A stretch of 64,000 nucleotides of DNA from Burkholderiaceae bacterium (GCA_004299095.1 SCQQ01000121.1:1-64000); one strand, 5' to 3'. Shown: positions 8,395 to 17,217, numbered from the stretch's first letter. Program-made: numbers and translations. The notes: generated by a model not told the origin, from the letters alone.

Positions 8395-9831
8395 CTACCA
8401 GGCGCCGCGATGTTCGGGCACGCGAGCCACCACCGGCAACACCCCGATGCACAGCAGTGCACTGGTTGCGTAAACGGCCGCGAGCATCAGGCTGGGATGC
8501 TCGGCGTTGGTCATGAGCGACGTGGCGACGGCCAAGGCGACGATCACGCCGGCTTCTTGTGCGGTGGCGCGAAGTGCAGCCATGGTCGATGCGCGCTCCG
8601 GCACCAGTTGCAGGCCCGCATTGCGGCTGGCGGGGCTCATGAAGCCGGCGCCGGCACCGATCAGAAAGGTGGCGGCGGCGAGCCAGGTGTAAGCGGACCA
8701 GCCAAAGCGTGGCGCTGGCGCGAGCAGTGCAAGGCCCGCGGCGGCCAGTACGCCGCCCAGATAAAACGGCAGGCGGTAGCCGGTTTGCCGCAGGATCAGC
8801 GCCGCGAGCGCCGAGAACGCGATGGCGGCAATACCTTGCGCAATCAGCAGGGTGCCCGAGTCCAGCGCATCCAGCCCGTAGCGCGTGCTGGCGTAGAGCG
8901 GCACCAGCGTGACGGCGCCTGTCGCCACGCCGCCGTAGATCGCGTTCAGGAAGTTGGTGGCGCCGAAGCCACGGCCGTAAATCAGGCCGGGCGTGATGAA
9001 AGGCTCGGCGGCGTGCTGGATATGCCGCAGGAATGCCCAGCCGCTGGCTCCACTCAGGGCCGCGGGCGCCAGGAACAGGGGCGAGAGCCAGCGCGCATCC
9101 TTGTTCCCGAGATAGCCGACCGCCAACATGCCGGCGATGACAGCGAGCGCCAGCCAGGCCATGCCGGCGACGTCCAGGCCGGCCGTGCCGCGGTCACGGG
9201 TCCGATCACGTGGAATCAGCCAAAGCCCGAGGAATGCCGCGCAGATGCCCAGGGGGACATTCACGAAGAAAACGTCGCGCCAACTCCAGAAGGTGACGAA
9301 CAGCCCGCCGAAAATCGGGCCGATCATCGCGCCCACGGGGAATACTGCGCCAAACAGGCCCAGCGCCCGATCGCGGGCGCGGCCGAAGTGCGTGACGATG
9401 ATGCCGGTGGCGGCGGGCGTCAGGCCGGCGCCGCCCGCGGCCTGCAACGCGCGGAACAGCACCAGGACGTAGATGTTTTGCGCCAGGCCGCAACACAGCG
9501 AAGTGAGTGCGAAAGCGAGCGAGGAGAGGAGGAAGACACGCCGGTGGCCGAAGCGCTCGCTCAGGCGCCCGGTGATCGGCAGCATGACGACGTAGCCGAA
9601 CCAGTACGCGGTGATGGTCCAGCTGGTCCAGTTGATCGGCGCGCCGAAATCCTGCTGCAGTGCGTGCAGCGCGGTGGCCACGATGGTGGCGTCGATCGAC
9701 ATCATCATGAGCGCGCAGGCGATGATGATGAAAACGGGAACGCGCCGAATTGGCTGTGGTTCCGTCGTGGACGTGTTCGTGGGTGTCGGCACCGGGTTGC
9801 GCTTTGGGATTCTGGCTACGGCAAGAGCCAT
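8395..9831 (-). CDS. MFS drug/proton antiporter, DHA2 (EmrB/QacA) type
   Basis: A 478-residue inner-membrane transporter with about 14 hydrophobic segments. The N-terminus is basic, followed by a first helix with MMSIDATIVATALHALQQDF, the DHA2 helix-1 signature. GRLSERFGHRRVFLL is MFS motif A, and GAMIGPIFGGLF in helix 5 is the antiporter motif C. FFVNVPLGI follows as usual. Such proteins export hydrophobic or toxic compounds using the proton gradient; the substrate cannot be inferred. There is no membrane-fusion (EmrA) gene next to it and no adjacent regulator. Confidence 0.88.
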   Translation of the reverse strand: MALAVARIPKRNPVPTPTNTSTTEPQPIRRVPVFIIIACALMMMSIDATIVATALHALQQDFGAPINWTSWTITAYWFGYVVMLPITGRLSERFGHRRVFLLSSLAFALTSLCCGLAQNIYVLVLFRALQAAGGAGLTPAATGIIVTHFGRARDRALGLFGAVFPVGAMIGPIFGGLFVTFWSWRDVFFVNVPLGICAAFLGLWLIPRDRTRDRGTAGLDVAGMAWLALAVIAGMLAVGYLGNKDARWLSPLFLAPAALSGASGWAFLRHIQHAAEPFITPGLIYGRGFGATNFLNAIYGGVATGAVTLVPLYASTRYGLDALDSGTLLIAQGIAAIAFSALAALILRQTGYRLPFYLGGVLAAAGLALLAPAPRFGWSAYTWLAAATFLIGAGAGFMSPASRNAGLQLVPERASTMAALRATAQEAGVIVALAVATSLMTNAEHPSLMLAAVYATSALLCIGVLPVVARVPEHRGAW

Positions 9832-9956
9832 GGGCCGGCGTCGCTCAGGGTTCCGGCGCCAAGATTACTGCACCCGGCCGTGCGCGGCGTTGCACCGTGT
9901 CGGCGCGCGGGCGCGTAGCCAAAGTTGAATGCGGCGCGCCCATGGCCGCGGTCCGC

Positions 9957-9994
9957 ACAAAAAGAAAATCCGCCGGTCTTGCAACGCGGCGGAT
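9957..9994 (-). terminator. Rho-independent terminator downstream of the SWIB gene
   Basis: On the minus strand an 8-bp perfect stem (ATCCGCCG / CGGCGGAT, plus-strand 9968-9975 with 9987-9994) with an 11-base loop is followed by TTTCTTTTT. It lies 58 bases after the stop of the SWIB-domain gene and before the divergently placed start of the DHA2 transporter. Confidence 0.8.
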
Positions 9995-10052
9995 CGTGCA
10001 GACTGGATCGCAAGGCCCCCCGCAAGGCGAGGGCTTGCGCTGCGTTGACGCT

Positions 10053-10352
10053 TCAGGACAGGTGGCCGCTGACCAGTTTGGCCATTTCAAACATCGACAC
10101 TTGCGCTTTGCCGAAGATCGGGCGCAGCTTGCTGTCGGCGTTGATGTTGCGGCGGTTCTTGCTGTCTTGCAGCTTGTTGGCCTTGATGTAGTCCCACAGC
10201 TTCTTGGTCACTTCGGTGCGTGGCATCGGCTTGCTACCCACGACGGCGGCCAGCGTGGCGCTCGGTTTCATCGGTTTCATGAATGCAGCGTTGACGGTGC
10301 GCTTTTTCGCCGGTGCCTTTTTGGCGGCGGGTTTCTTGCTTGCAGTTGCCAT
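10053..10352 (-). CDS. SWIB/MDM2-domain protein with histone-like tail
   Basis: A 99-residue protein in two parts. Residues 1-25 are a Lys/Ala/Pro-rich tail (MATASKKPAAKKAPAKKRT) like that of bacterial histone H1-like proteins, probably binding DNA. Residues 26-99 are a SWIB domain: RTEVTKKLWDYIKANKLQD, then NRRNINADSKLRPIFGK and a short helix. SWIB is otherwise known from eukaryotic chromatin-remodelling complexes and from chlamydial topoisomerase fusions. Stand-alone copies are common in Burkholderiales; their role is unknown, chromosome organisation being the usual guess. GGGAG precedes the ATG, and a strong terminator follows. Confidence 0.92.
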   Translation of the reverse strand: MATASKKPAAKKAPAKKRTVNAAFMKPMKPSATLAAVVGSKPMPRTEVTKKLWDYIKANKLQDSKNRRNINADSKLRPIFGKAQVSMFEMAKLVSGHLS

Positions 10353-10607
10353 GTGTTGGACTCCCTTTTTTGCGAACTTTGGAAAATTGCGTCTGCCCCT
10401 TGACAGTGAGCTCGACAGACCGGTGCTGATGCTACTGGATCACTGGAGTGTTTCCAAGGGAGAAAACACCGATTTTGCGCGGGCGTGTTGCTTTTTATCT
10501 ACCGCATGGCTTCCGGAGCGCCGCTTCGACTGCGACCGCGCCGGTTTTCCCACTCAACCGGTGCACGTCATCGCGGACACCGGCGCGCTTGACTTTTGAC
10601 GAGAAGA

Positions 10608-11798
10608 CTACAGACGTGCCAACCGTGCGAGTGCGGCGCGCAGCGTGTCTTCCTTTTTGGCAAAGCAGAAGCGCACCGCCTTCTGGTCGAAGCCGTTGCC
10701 GTAGAACGCCGACACCGGAATCGCCGCCACGCCGATTTCGCGCGTCAGCCATTGGCAGAAATCGGCCTCGGACAGGTTGCGCTCCGGACCGTCGAGGTCG
10801 GCGAACGACGCCGATTGGAAATACGTGCCTTCGCATGGCAGCAGCCGGAACCTCGTCTGCTCCAGGCCGGCGCGGAACAGGTCGCGCTTTCCCGCGTAGA
10901 ACCGGGCCAAATCCAAATAGGGCGTCGGATCGCTCATGTAGGCGGCCAGGCCGTACTGCACCGCGGTATTCACGCTGAACACGTTGAACTGGTGCACCTT
11001 GCGGAATTCGGCCGTGAGGTCGGCGGGTGCGGCCACGTAGCCGACTTTCCAGCCGGTCACGTGGAAGGTCTTGCCGAAGCTGCTGACGATGAAGGCGCGC
11101 GCCGCCAGGCCAGGGTAGCGCGCCACGCTTTCGTGCCGCCCAGGCGCGTACACGATGTGCTCGTACACCTCGTCGCTGATCAGCAGGATGCCGGTGGGTG
11201 CCAGCAGTTCCTGCAGGCGCTGCATGTCTGCTGCCGACCAGATGGTGCCGCTCGGGTTGTGCGGGCTGTTGATGATCAGGGCGCGCGTTTTCGGGCTGAT
11301 GGCCGCGGCGATCTTGTCCAGGTCGGGATGGAAGTCACCCGGCGTGAGCGGCACGCGAATCGCCGTGGCGCCCGCGAGTTCGACGTTCGGCACGTAGCTG
11401 TCGTAGCACGGGTCCAGCACGATCACTTCGTCCCCCGGGCTCGTGCAGCACAGAACCGCGGTCAGGATCGCTTGGGTGGCGCCCGCGGTCACGGTGATTT
11501 CCGCGTCGGCGTCGTAGCGGCGACCGTACAACGCTTCGATCTTGGCAGCCACTGTGGTGCGCAGCGGCGCCACGCCGGCCATCGGTGCGTACTGGTTTTG
11601 CCCCGCGTTCATGGCCTGCGTGACGGCCTGCACCAGCTTGGGATCACACGGGAAATCGGGGAAACCCTGCCCCAGGTTGACCGCCTGATGTTGGGCCGCC
11701 AGCGCCGACATCACGGTGAAGATGGTGGTGCCCACATGGGGCAGGCGAGACGGGAACGTCGGGGCGGATTCAGAGCGCATAGTCACTGGCTTGACCAT
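10608..11798 (-). CDS. PLP-dependent class I/II aminotransferase (methionine aminotransferase-like)
   Basis: A cytoplasmic fold-type I aminotransferase of 396 residues. Visible motifs are VNLGQGFPDFPCDP near residue 41, NSPHNPSGTIW near 175 and VSSFGKTFHVTGWKVGY near 235, whose lysine binds pyridoxal phosphate. The opening HVGTTIFTVMSALAAQ and the GQGFPDF motif are typical of the YbdL/KAT group, which transaminates methionine or kynurenine. It overlaps the 3' end of the CysB-like regulator by 29 bases; I chose ATG 11798 because AAAGG precedes it, with ATG 11780 as alternative. The context suggests a sulfur-amino-acid link, which is inference. Confidence 0.88.
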   Translation of the reverse strand: MVKPVTMRSESAPTFPSRLPHVGTTIFTVMSALAAQHQAVNLGQGFPDFPCDPKLVQAVTQAMNAGQNQYAPMAGVAPLRTTVAAKIEALYGRRYDADAEITVTAGATQAILTAVLCCTSPGDEVIVLDPCYDSYVPNVELAGATAIRVPLTPGDFHPDLDKIAAAISPKTRALIINSPHNPSGTIWSAADMQRLQELLAPTGILLISDEVYEHIVYAPGRHESVARYPGLAARAFIVSSFGKTFHVTGWKVGYVAAPADLTAEFRKVHQFNVFSVNTAVQYGLAAYMSDPTPYLDLARFYAGKRDLFRAGLEQTRFRLLPCEGTYFQSASFADLDGPERNLSEADFCQWLTREIGVAAIPVSAFYGNGFDQKAVRFCFAKKEDTLRAALARLARL

Positions 11799-12711
11799 TC
11801 ATGGCCTTTTGCACCAGGTCCCGGTCCAGTCGGTCGGACAACTGGTGCACGAAGTAATAAACGAAATCGCGCAGGTAGGCGCCGCGTCTGAACGCAATGC
11901 GCGTGATGTTGTGGCCGATCAGGCGGCCCAGCGGCCGGGTCGTGAGGTCGCGGTCGGTGTCCTTGTCGACCGCCATTTCAGCCACGATGCCGACGCCCAG
12001 TCCGAGGCGCACGTAGGTCTTGATGACGTCGGAGTCGATCGCTTCCAGCGCCACGTTGGGCGTCAGGTGGTGGCGTGCGAAGGCCGCGTCGATGCGCGTG
12101 CGGCCGGTGAACGACGGGTGATACGTAATCAGTTCCTCGCCCGCGATGTCGGCCAGCGTCACGCTTTTTTTGTGCGCGAGCGGATGGTCGTTGCGCAGCA
12201 CCAGCACGTGCTGCCATTCGTAACAGGGCAGCGTGATGAGTTCCGAATAGTCGTTGACCGATTCGGTGGCGATGCCGATATCCACGCCGTCTTCGATCAC
12301 CATGCGCGCGACTTGATCCGGCGTGCCCTGGTGCAGGCTCACGTTGACCTTGGGGTAGCGCGCGCGCAGTTGCGTGACCGCCTTGGGCAGCACATAGCGT
12401 GCCTGCGAGTGCGTGGTGGCAATCGACAGCGTGCCGAAATCGCGCGCGCTGTACTGTTCGCCGATGCGCCGCAGGTTGTCGACTTCGCGCAGGATGATGG
12501 CGACGCTCTCGATCACGTGCTGCCCGGGTTCGGTCACGTTCTTCAGGCGCTTGCCGTGGCGCGCGAAAATCTGGATGCCCAGCTCCTGCTCCAGCTCGAT
12601 GATCGCCTTGGAAACACCGGGCTGGGAGGTATGCAGCGCCTTGGCCGCATCGGTCAGGTTCAGGTTGCGGCGCAGCGCCTCCTGGACGAAGCGAAATTGG
12701 TGCAGGTTCAT
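11770..12711 (-). CDS. cysB: LysR-type regulator, CysB family
   Basis: A 313-residue transcription factor. Residues 1-60 form the winged helix-turn-helix (MNLHQFRFVQEALRRNLNLT, then ALHTSQPGVSKAIIELEQEL), where the sequence is CysB-like rather than generic LysR. The effector domain contains ATTHSQARYVLP near residue 100 and PSFTGRTRIDAAF near 200, both shared with CysB and Cbl and forming the sulfate/N-acetylserine pocket. CysB activates sulfur-assimilation genes. The gene lies immediately before an aminotransferase with which it overlaps. Orthology to CysB versus a paralogue cannot be settled without a tree. Confidence 0.87.
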   Translation of the reverse strand: MNLHQFRFVQEALRRNLNLTDAAKALHTSQPGVSKAIIELEQELGIQIFARHGKRLKNVTEPGQHVIESVAIILREVDNLRRIGEQYSARDFGTLSIATTHSQARYVLPKAVTQLRARYPKVNVSLHQGTPDQVARMVIEDGVDIGIATESVNDYSELITLPCYEWQHVLVLRNDHPLAHKKSVTLADIAGEELITYHPSFTGRTRIDAAFARHHLTPNVALEAIDSDVIKTYVRLGLGVGIVAEMAVDKDTDRDLTTRPLGRLIGHNITRIAFRRGAYLRDFVYYFVHQLSDRLDRDLVQKAMNGQASDYAL

Positions 12712-12840
12712 GACCTAAATCCAGCAGTTGGATGCGCCTGTCAATGCCGTGGTCGACGTGCAAGGCAAGGGTAAGCGCTGCGGCTCCGAAAGCGCCTGCG
12801 CGCCTCCGGACAGCGCGAACGAGTCTGGCCTCTGGTTGGA

Positions 12841-12907
12841 CCGCGCCTCGCAAGTGCGAGGACGCAGCGCACATCGGTGCGCAAGGACGAGTAACGCAGC
12901 GTGGCGC
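12841..12907 (-). repeat. Dispersed intergenic hairpin repeat, copy A
   Basis: Read on the minus strand, GCGCCACGCTGCGTT is followed by TCGTCCTTGC, then two adjacent hairpins: GCGCAC-CGAT-GTGCGC (plus coordinates 12867-12882) and CCTCGC-ACTT-GCGAGG (near 12846-12861), separated by the GCGTCCTCGC segment. The same flanking words with different stem sequences occur at 42572-42643 in the opposite orientation. The element lies in a non-coding gap upstream of the CysB-like gene. Function unknown; it resembles a mobile or structured-RNA repeat. Confidence 0.6.
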
Positions 12908-13137
12908 ATTGAGTGCGGCGCTGGCAGGCGCTTGGCGCCCTCACTCATATCGCGAACTGCATTGCGGCGGGATTCAATATTCATTTGATCTTGCAACGGA
13001 TAACAAGCGGTCGACTGCCGGATATAGGCTAGATATATCTCAATGCGTAATTATGCTCGATTCGTTATAACTGACAACGGAAATCCGATAAGCGATCGAT
13101 CACGGCGCGTATCACGGGACGGGCGCCCGGGATGGCG
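12908..13137. other. Non-coding gap with an AT-richer stretch
   Basis: No open reading frame here looks like a gene. Roughly 12970-13100 is clearly richer in A and T than its surroundings and includes GATATAGGCTAGATATATC, a partly symmetric segment. It could hold a promoter for the CysB-like gene more than 250 bases away, or be a relic. No firm promoter elements could be assigned. Confidence 0.4.
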
Positions 13138-14244
13138 CTACCGGCGCAACACCAGCCAGGAAAACAGTCCGAGCGAGAGTGCCGAATACACCAGGCTGGG
13201 CGCCAAGGCGGTCAGCCACGGAATCCAGTTGCGCAAGTTGCCGACGAAGCCGAAGACGTTGTTCAGCAGGAAGAAACTGATGCCGAACAAGACGCCGGTA
13301 AAGACGTAGGCGGTCAGGTTTTGCGAGCGGAAGTGTAGATAGCCGAACGGCAGCGCCAGCACCATCATCACCAGACAGCCGAGCGGGTAGAACAGCTTGC
13401 GCCACAGCTCGATTTCGTAGCGCTGCGCGCTTTCGCCGTTGGCCTGCAAGTGGCGTACGTACTCGAACAACTCCACCGTCGGCATTTTTTCGGGGCTGAG
13501 CAACGCGGCGGCCACCATTTCAGACGTGATTGCGGTCGGCCAATTCCATTCGGCCGCACGGTCCACTCGCACCGCGGGCGCGCTGTCGGTGGCGGGATCG
13601 AAGACGCGCCGCACCACGTCGTGCAATTGCCAGGCACCATCGCCGAAAGTGGCGCTGGCAGCATCGGCGACATAGAGCGGTCGGCCGTTGGTGCTGTCGA
13701 ACGCAAAAATGCGCACCTGGTTCATGCGGCCTTCGAGCGTGAGCGCGCCGACGTTCACGGAAAAATTGCGGCCCTGCTGGCGGTCGCGCATCCAGGCGCC
13801 GGTGCGCCCCACGGTGAAGTCGCCGGTGAAGCGTGCCTGAAAGGCCTGCGCGATGCGGCTGGTGGCGGGCGCGACGTAATCGCCCAGCGCGAACGTCAGC
13901 AGCGAGAAGCCGAACCCCAGCAGCAGCAGCATGCGCAACGCGCGCAGCGGGTTCAGGCCGCTGGTGCGCAAGATGGTGAATTCGGAGTTCTGCGCCAGTT
14001 TCGCCATCACGTAGATCGTGCCGATCAACACCGCAATGGGCAGCAGCTCGTATAGACGCGCCGGCGTTTGCAGCGCGATGTAGAGCAGGGCATAGCCGAA
14101 CGAGTAGCCGCGCGCGCCGAAGTTGCGCACGTTTTCGAGCTGGTCGATCAGGTCGAAAAACAGGAACAGCAACACGAATGCCAGTGCCACAAAGGCCGTG
14201 GCCTGAAGCACTTGGCTGTAAATGAAGCGGCGGACGGTTCTCAT
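13138..14244 (-). CDS. lptG: LPS export ABC transporter permease LptG
   Basis: LptG and LptF form the inner-membrane permease that extracts lipopolysaccharide and hands it to LptC and LptA. The 368-residue protein has the family layout: membrane helices near residues 12-35, 60-80 and 100-125, a large periplasmic beta-jellyroll (about 130-275), then three helices from about 285 to the end. YSQVLQATAFVALAF and NSEFTILRTSGLN are typical. The ATPase LptB is not in this window. Its start overlaps the lptF stop by four bases (ATGA), indicating translational coupling. Confidence 0.93.
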   Translation of the reverse strand: MRTVRRFIYSQVLQATAFVALAFVLLFLFFDLIDQLENVRNFGARGYSFGYALLYIALQTPARLYELLPIAVLIGTIYVMAKLAQNSEFTILRTSGLNPLRALRMLLLLGFGFSLLTFALGDYVAPATSRIAQAFQARFTGDFTVGRTGAWMRDRQQGRNFSVNVGALTLEGRMNQVRIFAFDSTNGRPLYVADAASATFGDGAWQLHDVVRRVFDPATDSAPAVRVDRAAEWNWPTAITSEMVAAALLSPEKMPTVELFEYVRHLQANGESAQRYEIELWRKLFYPLGCLVMMVLALPFGYLHFRSQNLTAYVFTGVLFGISFFLLNNVFGFVGNLRNWIPWLTALAPSLVYSALSLGLFSWLVLRR

Positions 14245-15341
14245 GCGGTCACCGGCGATGCAGGTAGCGTGTCAGGCCGGCGGCGCCAGGTGCGCTCGCG
14301 CCACAGCAGCCAGGCGAGCGCAGCGACCAGCGTGCCGCCGTGCAGCAGCAGCATGAAGGCGCCGGCCGTGATGCGCTCGCGGCCGATCCAGTTTTGCCCT
14401 GCGCCGATCAGGTTGTAGTAGGTGGCGAACGTGACCAGCGCCAGGACCAGGCTGCTGCTGCGGCCCACGCGCGGGTTGCTGCGCGTGATCGCCAGGCCAA
14501 TCAGCAGCAGGTTGAACGCTGCCAGCGGCAAACCCAGCCGCCAGGACAGCTCCGCCAGATTGCGCGGTGTGCGTTGCATGAGCAGCGTGCGCGTGGTGAT
14601 GACGCTGGGCGAATCGCTTTTCGCCGGCATGGCGATTTCGGGCGTGATGCGGTTTTCGTAGCGTTCGAATTCGGTGTCGCGCATGTCGCCCGTCTTGCCG
14701 TCGGTTTCGATGCGGTAGCCGTTGTTCAGCACCAGGATGCGCGCGTTGTTGCGGATCTCGACGTGGCCCTTCTGCGCCGACACCACCGTTTCCTTGTCGT
14801 GGCTGTTGTCGGTGATGAAAATGTTGGTGCCGCTGTTCGCGTCGGCGGTGTCCTTGTCGATGAAGAACACGCGTTGTCCGGCCGCGGATTCGATGAAGCG
14901 GCCGGGCGCCACGCGCTCGATGTCGGCGCGCCCCTGAAAGCGATCCTTCAACTCCGAGATTTGCTGGCTGGACCAGGGCCACGCGAGTGTCGCCAGCAGC
15001 GCGATCACCAGCAGGATCGGCCAGGCAAAGCGAAACGCGGGCCGCATGAATGAAAACAGGCTGCGCCCGCAGGAAAACCACACCACCATTTCGCTCTGCG
15101 TGTACATGCGCGTGAGCGTGGCGGTCACCGCCACGAACAGACTGAGCGTGAGGATGATGGGCAGATACCCCAGCACGGTAAAGCCCATCACCAGCAGCAC
15201 TTCGGACGGATTGACGCGGCCGTCCGAGGCTTGCCCCAGCGTGCGGATGATGAGGACGGTCACGACGATCGTGACCAGCACGACCAGCGTGGCGCTGAAG
15301 TTGCGCGCGAGCTCGCGGCGGAAAGACGTATCGAATAGCAT
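14241..15341 (-). CDS. lptF: LPS export ABC transporter permease LptF
   Basis: The partner permease of LptG. The 366-residue protein starts MLFDTSFRRELARNFSATLVV, matching LptF N-termini, and has the same three-helix, periplasmic-domain, three-helix plan. MYTQSEMVVWFSCG lies near residue 95 in the coupling-helix region. I chose ATG 15341 because the upstream in-frame extension is arginine-rich and unlike the family. In many Burkholderiales pepA lies divergently next to lptF, with holC after it; here holC is the direct neighbour. Confidence 0.93.
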   Translation of the reverse strand: MLFDTSFRRELARNFSATLVVLVTIVVTVLIIRTLGQASDGRVNPSEVLLVMGFTVLGYLPIILTLSLFVAVTATLTRMYTQSEMVVWFSCGRSLFSFMRPAFRFAWPILLVIALLATLAWPWSSQQISELKDRFQGRADIERVAPGRFIESAAGQRVFFIDKDTADANSGTNIFITDNSHDKETVVSAQKGHVEIRNNARILVLNNGYRIETDGKTGDMRDTEFERYENRITPEIAMPAKSDSPSVITTRTLLMQRTPRNLAELSWRLGLPLAAFNLLLIGLAITRSNPRVGRSSSLVLALVTFATYYNLIGAGQNWIGRERITAGAFMLLLHGGTLVAALAWLLWRERTWRRRPDTLPASPVTA

Positions 15342-15460
15342 CAGAGTGAACCAGCGCGAACGGCGCGCCCCGTGCCGCATCATGGCGCTCGGGAACGCTT
15401 GGAAATATCGGGCGTTTACTATACAAGGCAAGGCTGATCGGGGCTGGACGCCCAATTCCC

Positions 15461-15904
15461 GTGACCGAAATCGCATTCCACTTCAATTTGTTGAACAAAA
15501 TGGCTTACGCCTGTCGGCTGGTGCGCAAGGCCTACGGGCGCGGCCAGGCCGTGGGCGTGCTGGCGCCCGCCGACGCGCTGCATGAACTGGACCAGCAGCT
15601 CTGGACTTTTTCCGCGCTTGATTTCGTGCCGCATTGCCTGTCGGATGCGCCGCGCGCGGTGGTAACGGCGTCTCCGGTGGTCCTGACCAGCGACTGCGCC
15701 GGGCTGGACTCGAGCGAATTGCTGGTTCACGTGGGATTGCCACTACCATCGGGATTCGAGCGTTTCAAACGCTTGATCGAACTGGTGGGAACCGAGGCCA
15801 ACGACCGCACCGAAGCGCGCAAGCGCTGGCGCTATTACACCGAGCGCGGTTACACGGTGAGGTCTTTCGATCTGGCTGAAAGGAATACGCGGCGTGCCCA
15901 ATGA
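15461..15904 (+). CDS. holC: DNA polymerase III chi subunit
   Basis: HolC (chi) links the clamp-loader psi subunit to single-strand-binding protein at the replication fork. The 147-residue protein has the normal length and the family opening TEIAFHFNLLNKMAYACRLVRKAY. ADALHELDQQLWTF and DFVPHCLSD are typical of the chi fold, as is the end, RWRYYTERGYTVRSFDL. Start is GTG 15461. It diverges from lptF across about 120 bases. The leucyl aminopeptidase gene often found directly upstream in related genomes is absent. Confidence 0.92.
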   Translation: MTEIAFHFNLLNKMAYACRLVRKAYGRGQAVGVLAPADALHELDQQLWTFSALDFVPHCLSDAPRAVVTASPVVLTSDCAGLDSSELLVHVGLPLPSGFERFKRLIELVGTEANDRTEARKRWRYYTERGYTVRSFDLAERNTRRAQ

Positions 15905-16214
15905 GCCCCCGATGCCCGGCGACTGGGCGGCCAAGATGATTCCGACGCTCACCGAAGTGGTGGACGAAGCCGGCGACCTGCAGGAATTGCCGGTTCATCT
16001 GGAGCTCACCGATACGCCTCTCCGGACGGGGGCAGTGAACGCGGAAGATCTGTTGAGGTCGCTGGAGCCGCAGTTGCGCGCGCAAATCGCCGAAGCGGTG
16101 TCGGCTGCGCTCCGGGAGCAGTGGGGTGGCTTGCGCTTGCGCATCGAGGCGGCGGTTGACCAGGCTGTGCGCACGGCGATTGCACGTGCGCTGCAGCGCC
16201 ACGAAAAGCCTTGA
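15894..16214 (+). CDS. DUF2486-like protein of unknown function
   Basis: A 106-residue soluble protein that overlaps the 3' end of holC by 11 bases. The N-terminal MIPTLTEVVDEA segment resembles the IPTLTDV motif that opens DUF2486 proteins, found next to holC in Burkholderiaceae. The C-terminal half (about residues 50-100) is a charged, probably coiled helix: LEPQLRAQIAEAVSAALREQ. GTG 15894 is used, with ATG 15912 possible. No function is known; the coupling to holC hints at a replication-linked or merely co-transcribed role. Confidence 0.65.
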   Translation: MPNEPPMPGDWAAKMIPTLTEVVDEAGDLQELPVHLELTDTPLRTGAVNAEDLLRSLEPQLRAQIAEAVSAALREQWGGLRLRIEAAVDQAVRTAIARALQRHEKP

Positions 16215-16317
16215 CCCGGTCTGGCGGACGACGGCCGAAGCGCGCGCGGCAGCGCTGCCCGCGGCGCGTGCTTCCCACGGGCGATAACATGAGCGCCACC
16301 ATTCGATGAGGGTGAAC

Positions 16318-17154
16318 ATGGGTCAAAGTCAATACACCGCACGCCGCGCGGCTTTCCGCGAGCTGCATGCCAGTGGCTGTTTCGTCATTCCCAATCCGTG
16401 GGACGTGGGCTCGGCCCACGCGCTGGCTGCGCTCGGCTTCAAGGCGCTGGCCACCACCAGTTCCGGTTACGCCTGGGCGCACGCCAAACCCGATCACGGT
16501 CCCGACGTGGACGAAGTGCTGGCTTACTGCCGCACCATGGTTGCGGCCACCGATCTGCCGGTCAACGCCGATTTCGAGGATGGCCATTCGGACACCGTGG
16601 CCGGCCTGAAGAAGAACGTGCTGCGCTGCGTGGAAACGGGCGTGGCCGGCTTGTCGATCGAGGATTCCACGGGCGACAGTGCGCAGCCGCTCTATGCGTT
16701 CGATGAGGCCGTCGCGCGCATGCGCGCCGCCCGCGCCGCCATCGATTCGTCCGGCGAGAACGTGCTGCTGATCGGCCGTGCCGAGTGTTTCCTGGTGCGC
16801 CATCCGAGCGCATTGCAAGAGGCCACCAAACGCCTGCGCGCGTACGCCGAAGCCGGCGCTGACTGCCTGTACGCGCCAGGTGTCAGCTCGCCTTCCGACA
16901 TTCAAGCCATCGTGGGGGCCGTGGCACCGAAGCCGGTGAATGTGCTGGTGGGACATCCCGTGCCGTTCACGCTGGCCGATCTGGCCGGTTGGGGCGTGCG
17001 CCGCGTGAGCGTGGGTGGGGCGCTGGCGGGAGCGGCGTGGGGGGCGTTCCTGCGCGCCGCACGTGGGCTGACCGAGGGGTCGTTCGACGGCTTCGCCGAC
17101 AACGCACAGCACGTGGATTTGAATGCCCTGGCGTTGCAGCGCGTGAGTAAATAG
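16318..17154 (+). CDS. Isocitrate lyase/PEP mutase family protein
   Basis: A 278-residue TIM-barrel enzyme of the PEP mutase/2-methylisocitrate lyase superfamily, acting on C-C or C-P bonds of alpha-keto-acid-like substrates. FVIPNPWDVGSAHALAALGFKALATTSSG opens the barrel near residue 17. DLPVNADFEDGHSD near 78 supplies the magnesium-binding acidic residues, and GLSIEDST and LIGRAECFLV follow in the expected strands. The catalytic KKxCGH loop of true isocitrate and methylisocitrate lyases is not seen, so the substrate is open; oxaloacetate decarboxylase-type activity is one possibility. GAGGG precedes ATG 16318. Confidence 0.85.
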   Translation: MGQSQYTARRAAFRELHASGCFVIPNPWDVGSAHALAALGFKALATTSSGYAWAHAKPDHGPDVDEVLAYCRTMVAATDLPVNADFEDGHSDTVAGLKKNVLRCVETGVAGLSIEDSTGDSAQPLYAFDEAVARMRAARAAIDSSGENVLLIGRAECFLVRHPSALQEATKRLRAYAEAGADCLYAPGVSSPSDIQAIVGAVAPKPVNVLVGHPVPFTLADLAGWGVRRVSVGGALAGAAWGAFLRAARGLTEGSFDGFADNAQHVDLNALALQRVSK

Positions 17155-17217
17155 TCGCTCCGATGGCTGGGCGCAGTGGCCGCTTGGGTTGGAGGAGCGG
17201 AGCGGTTTGATTGAACC

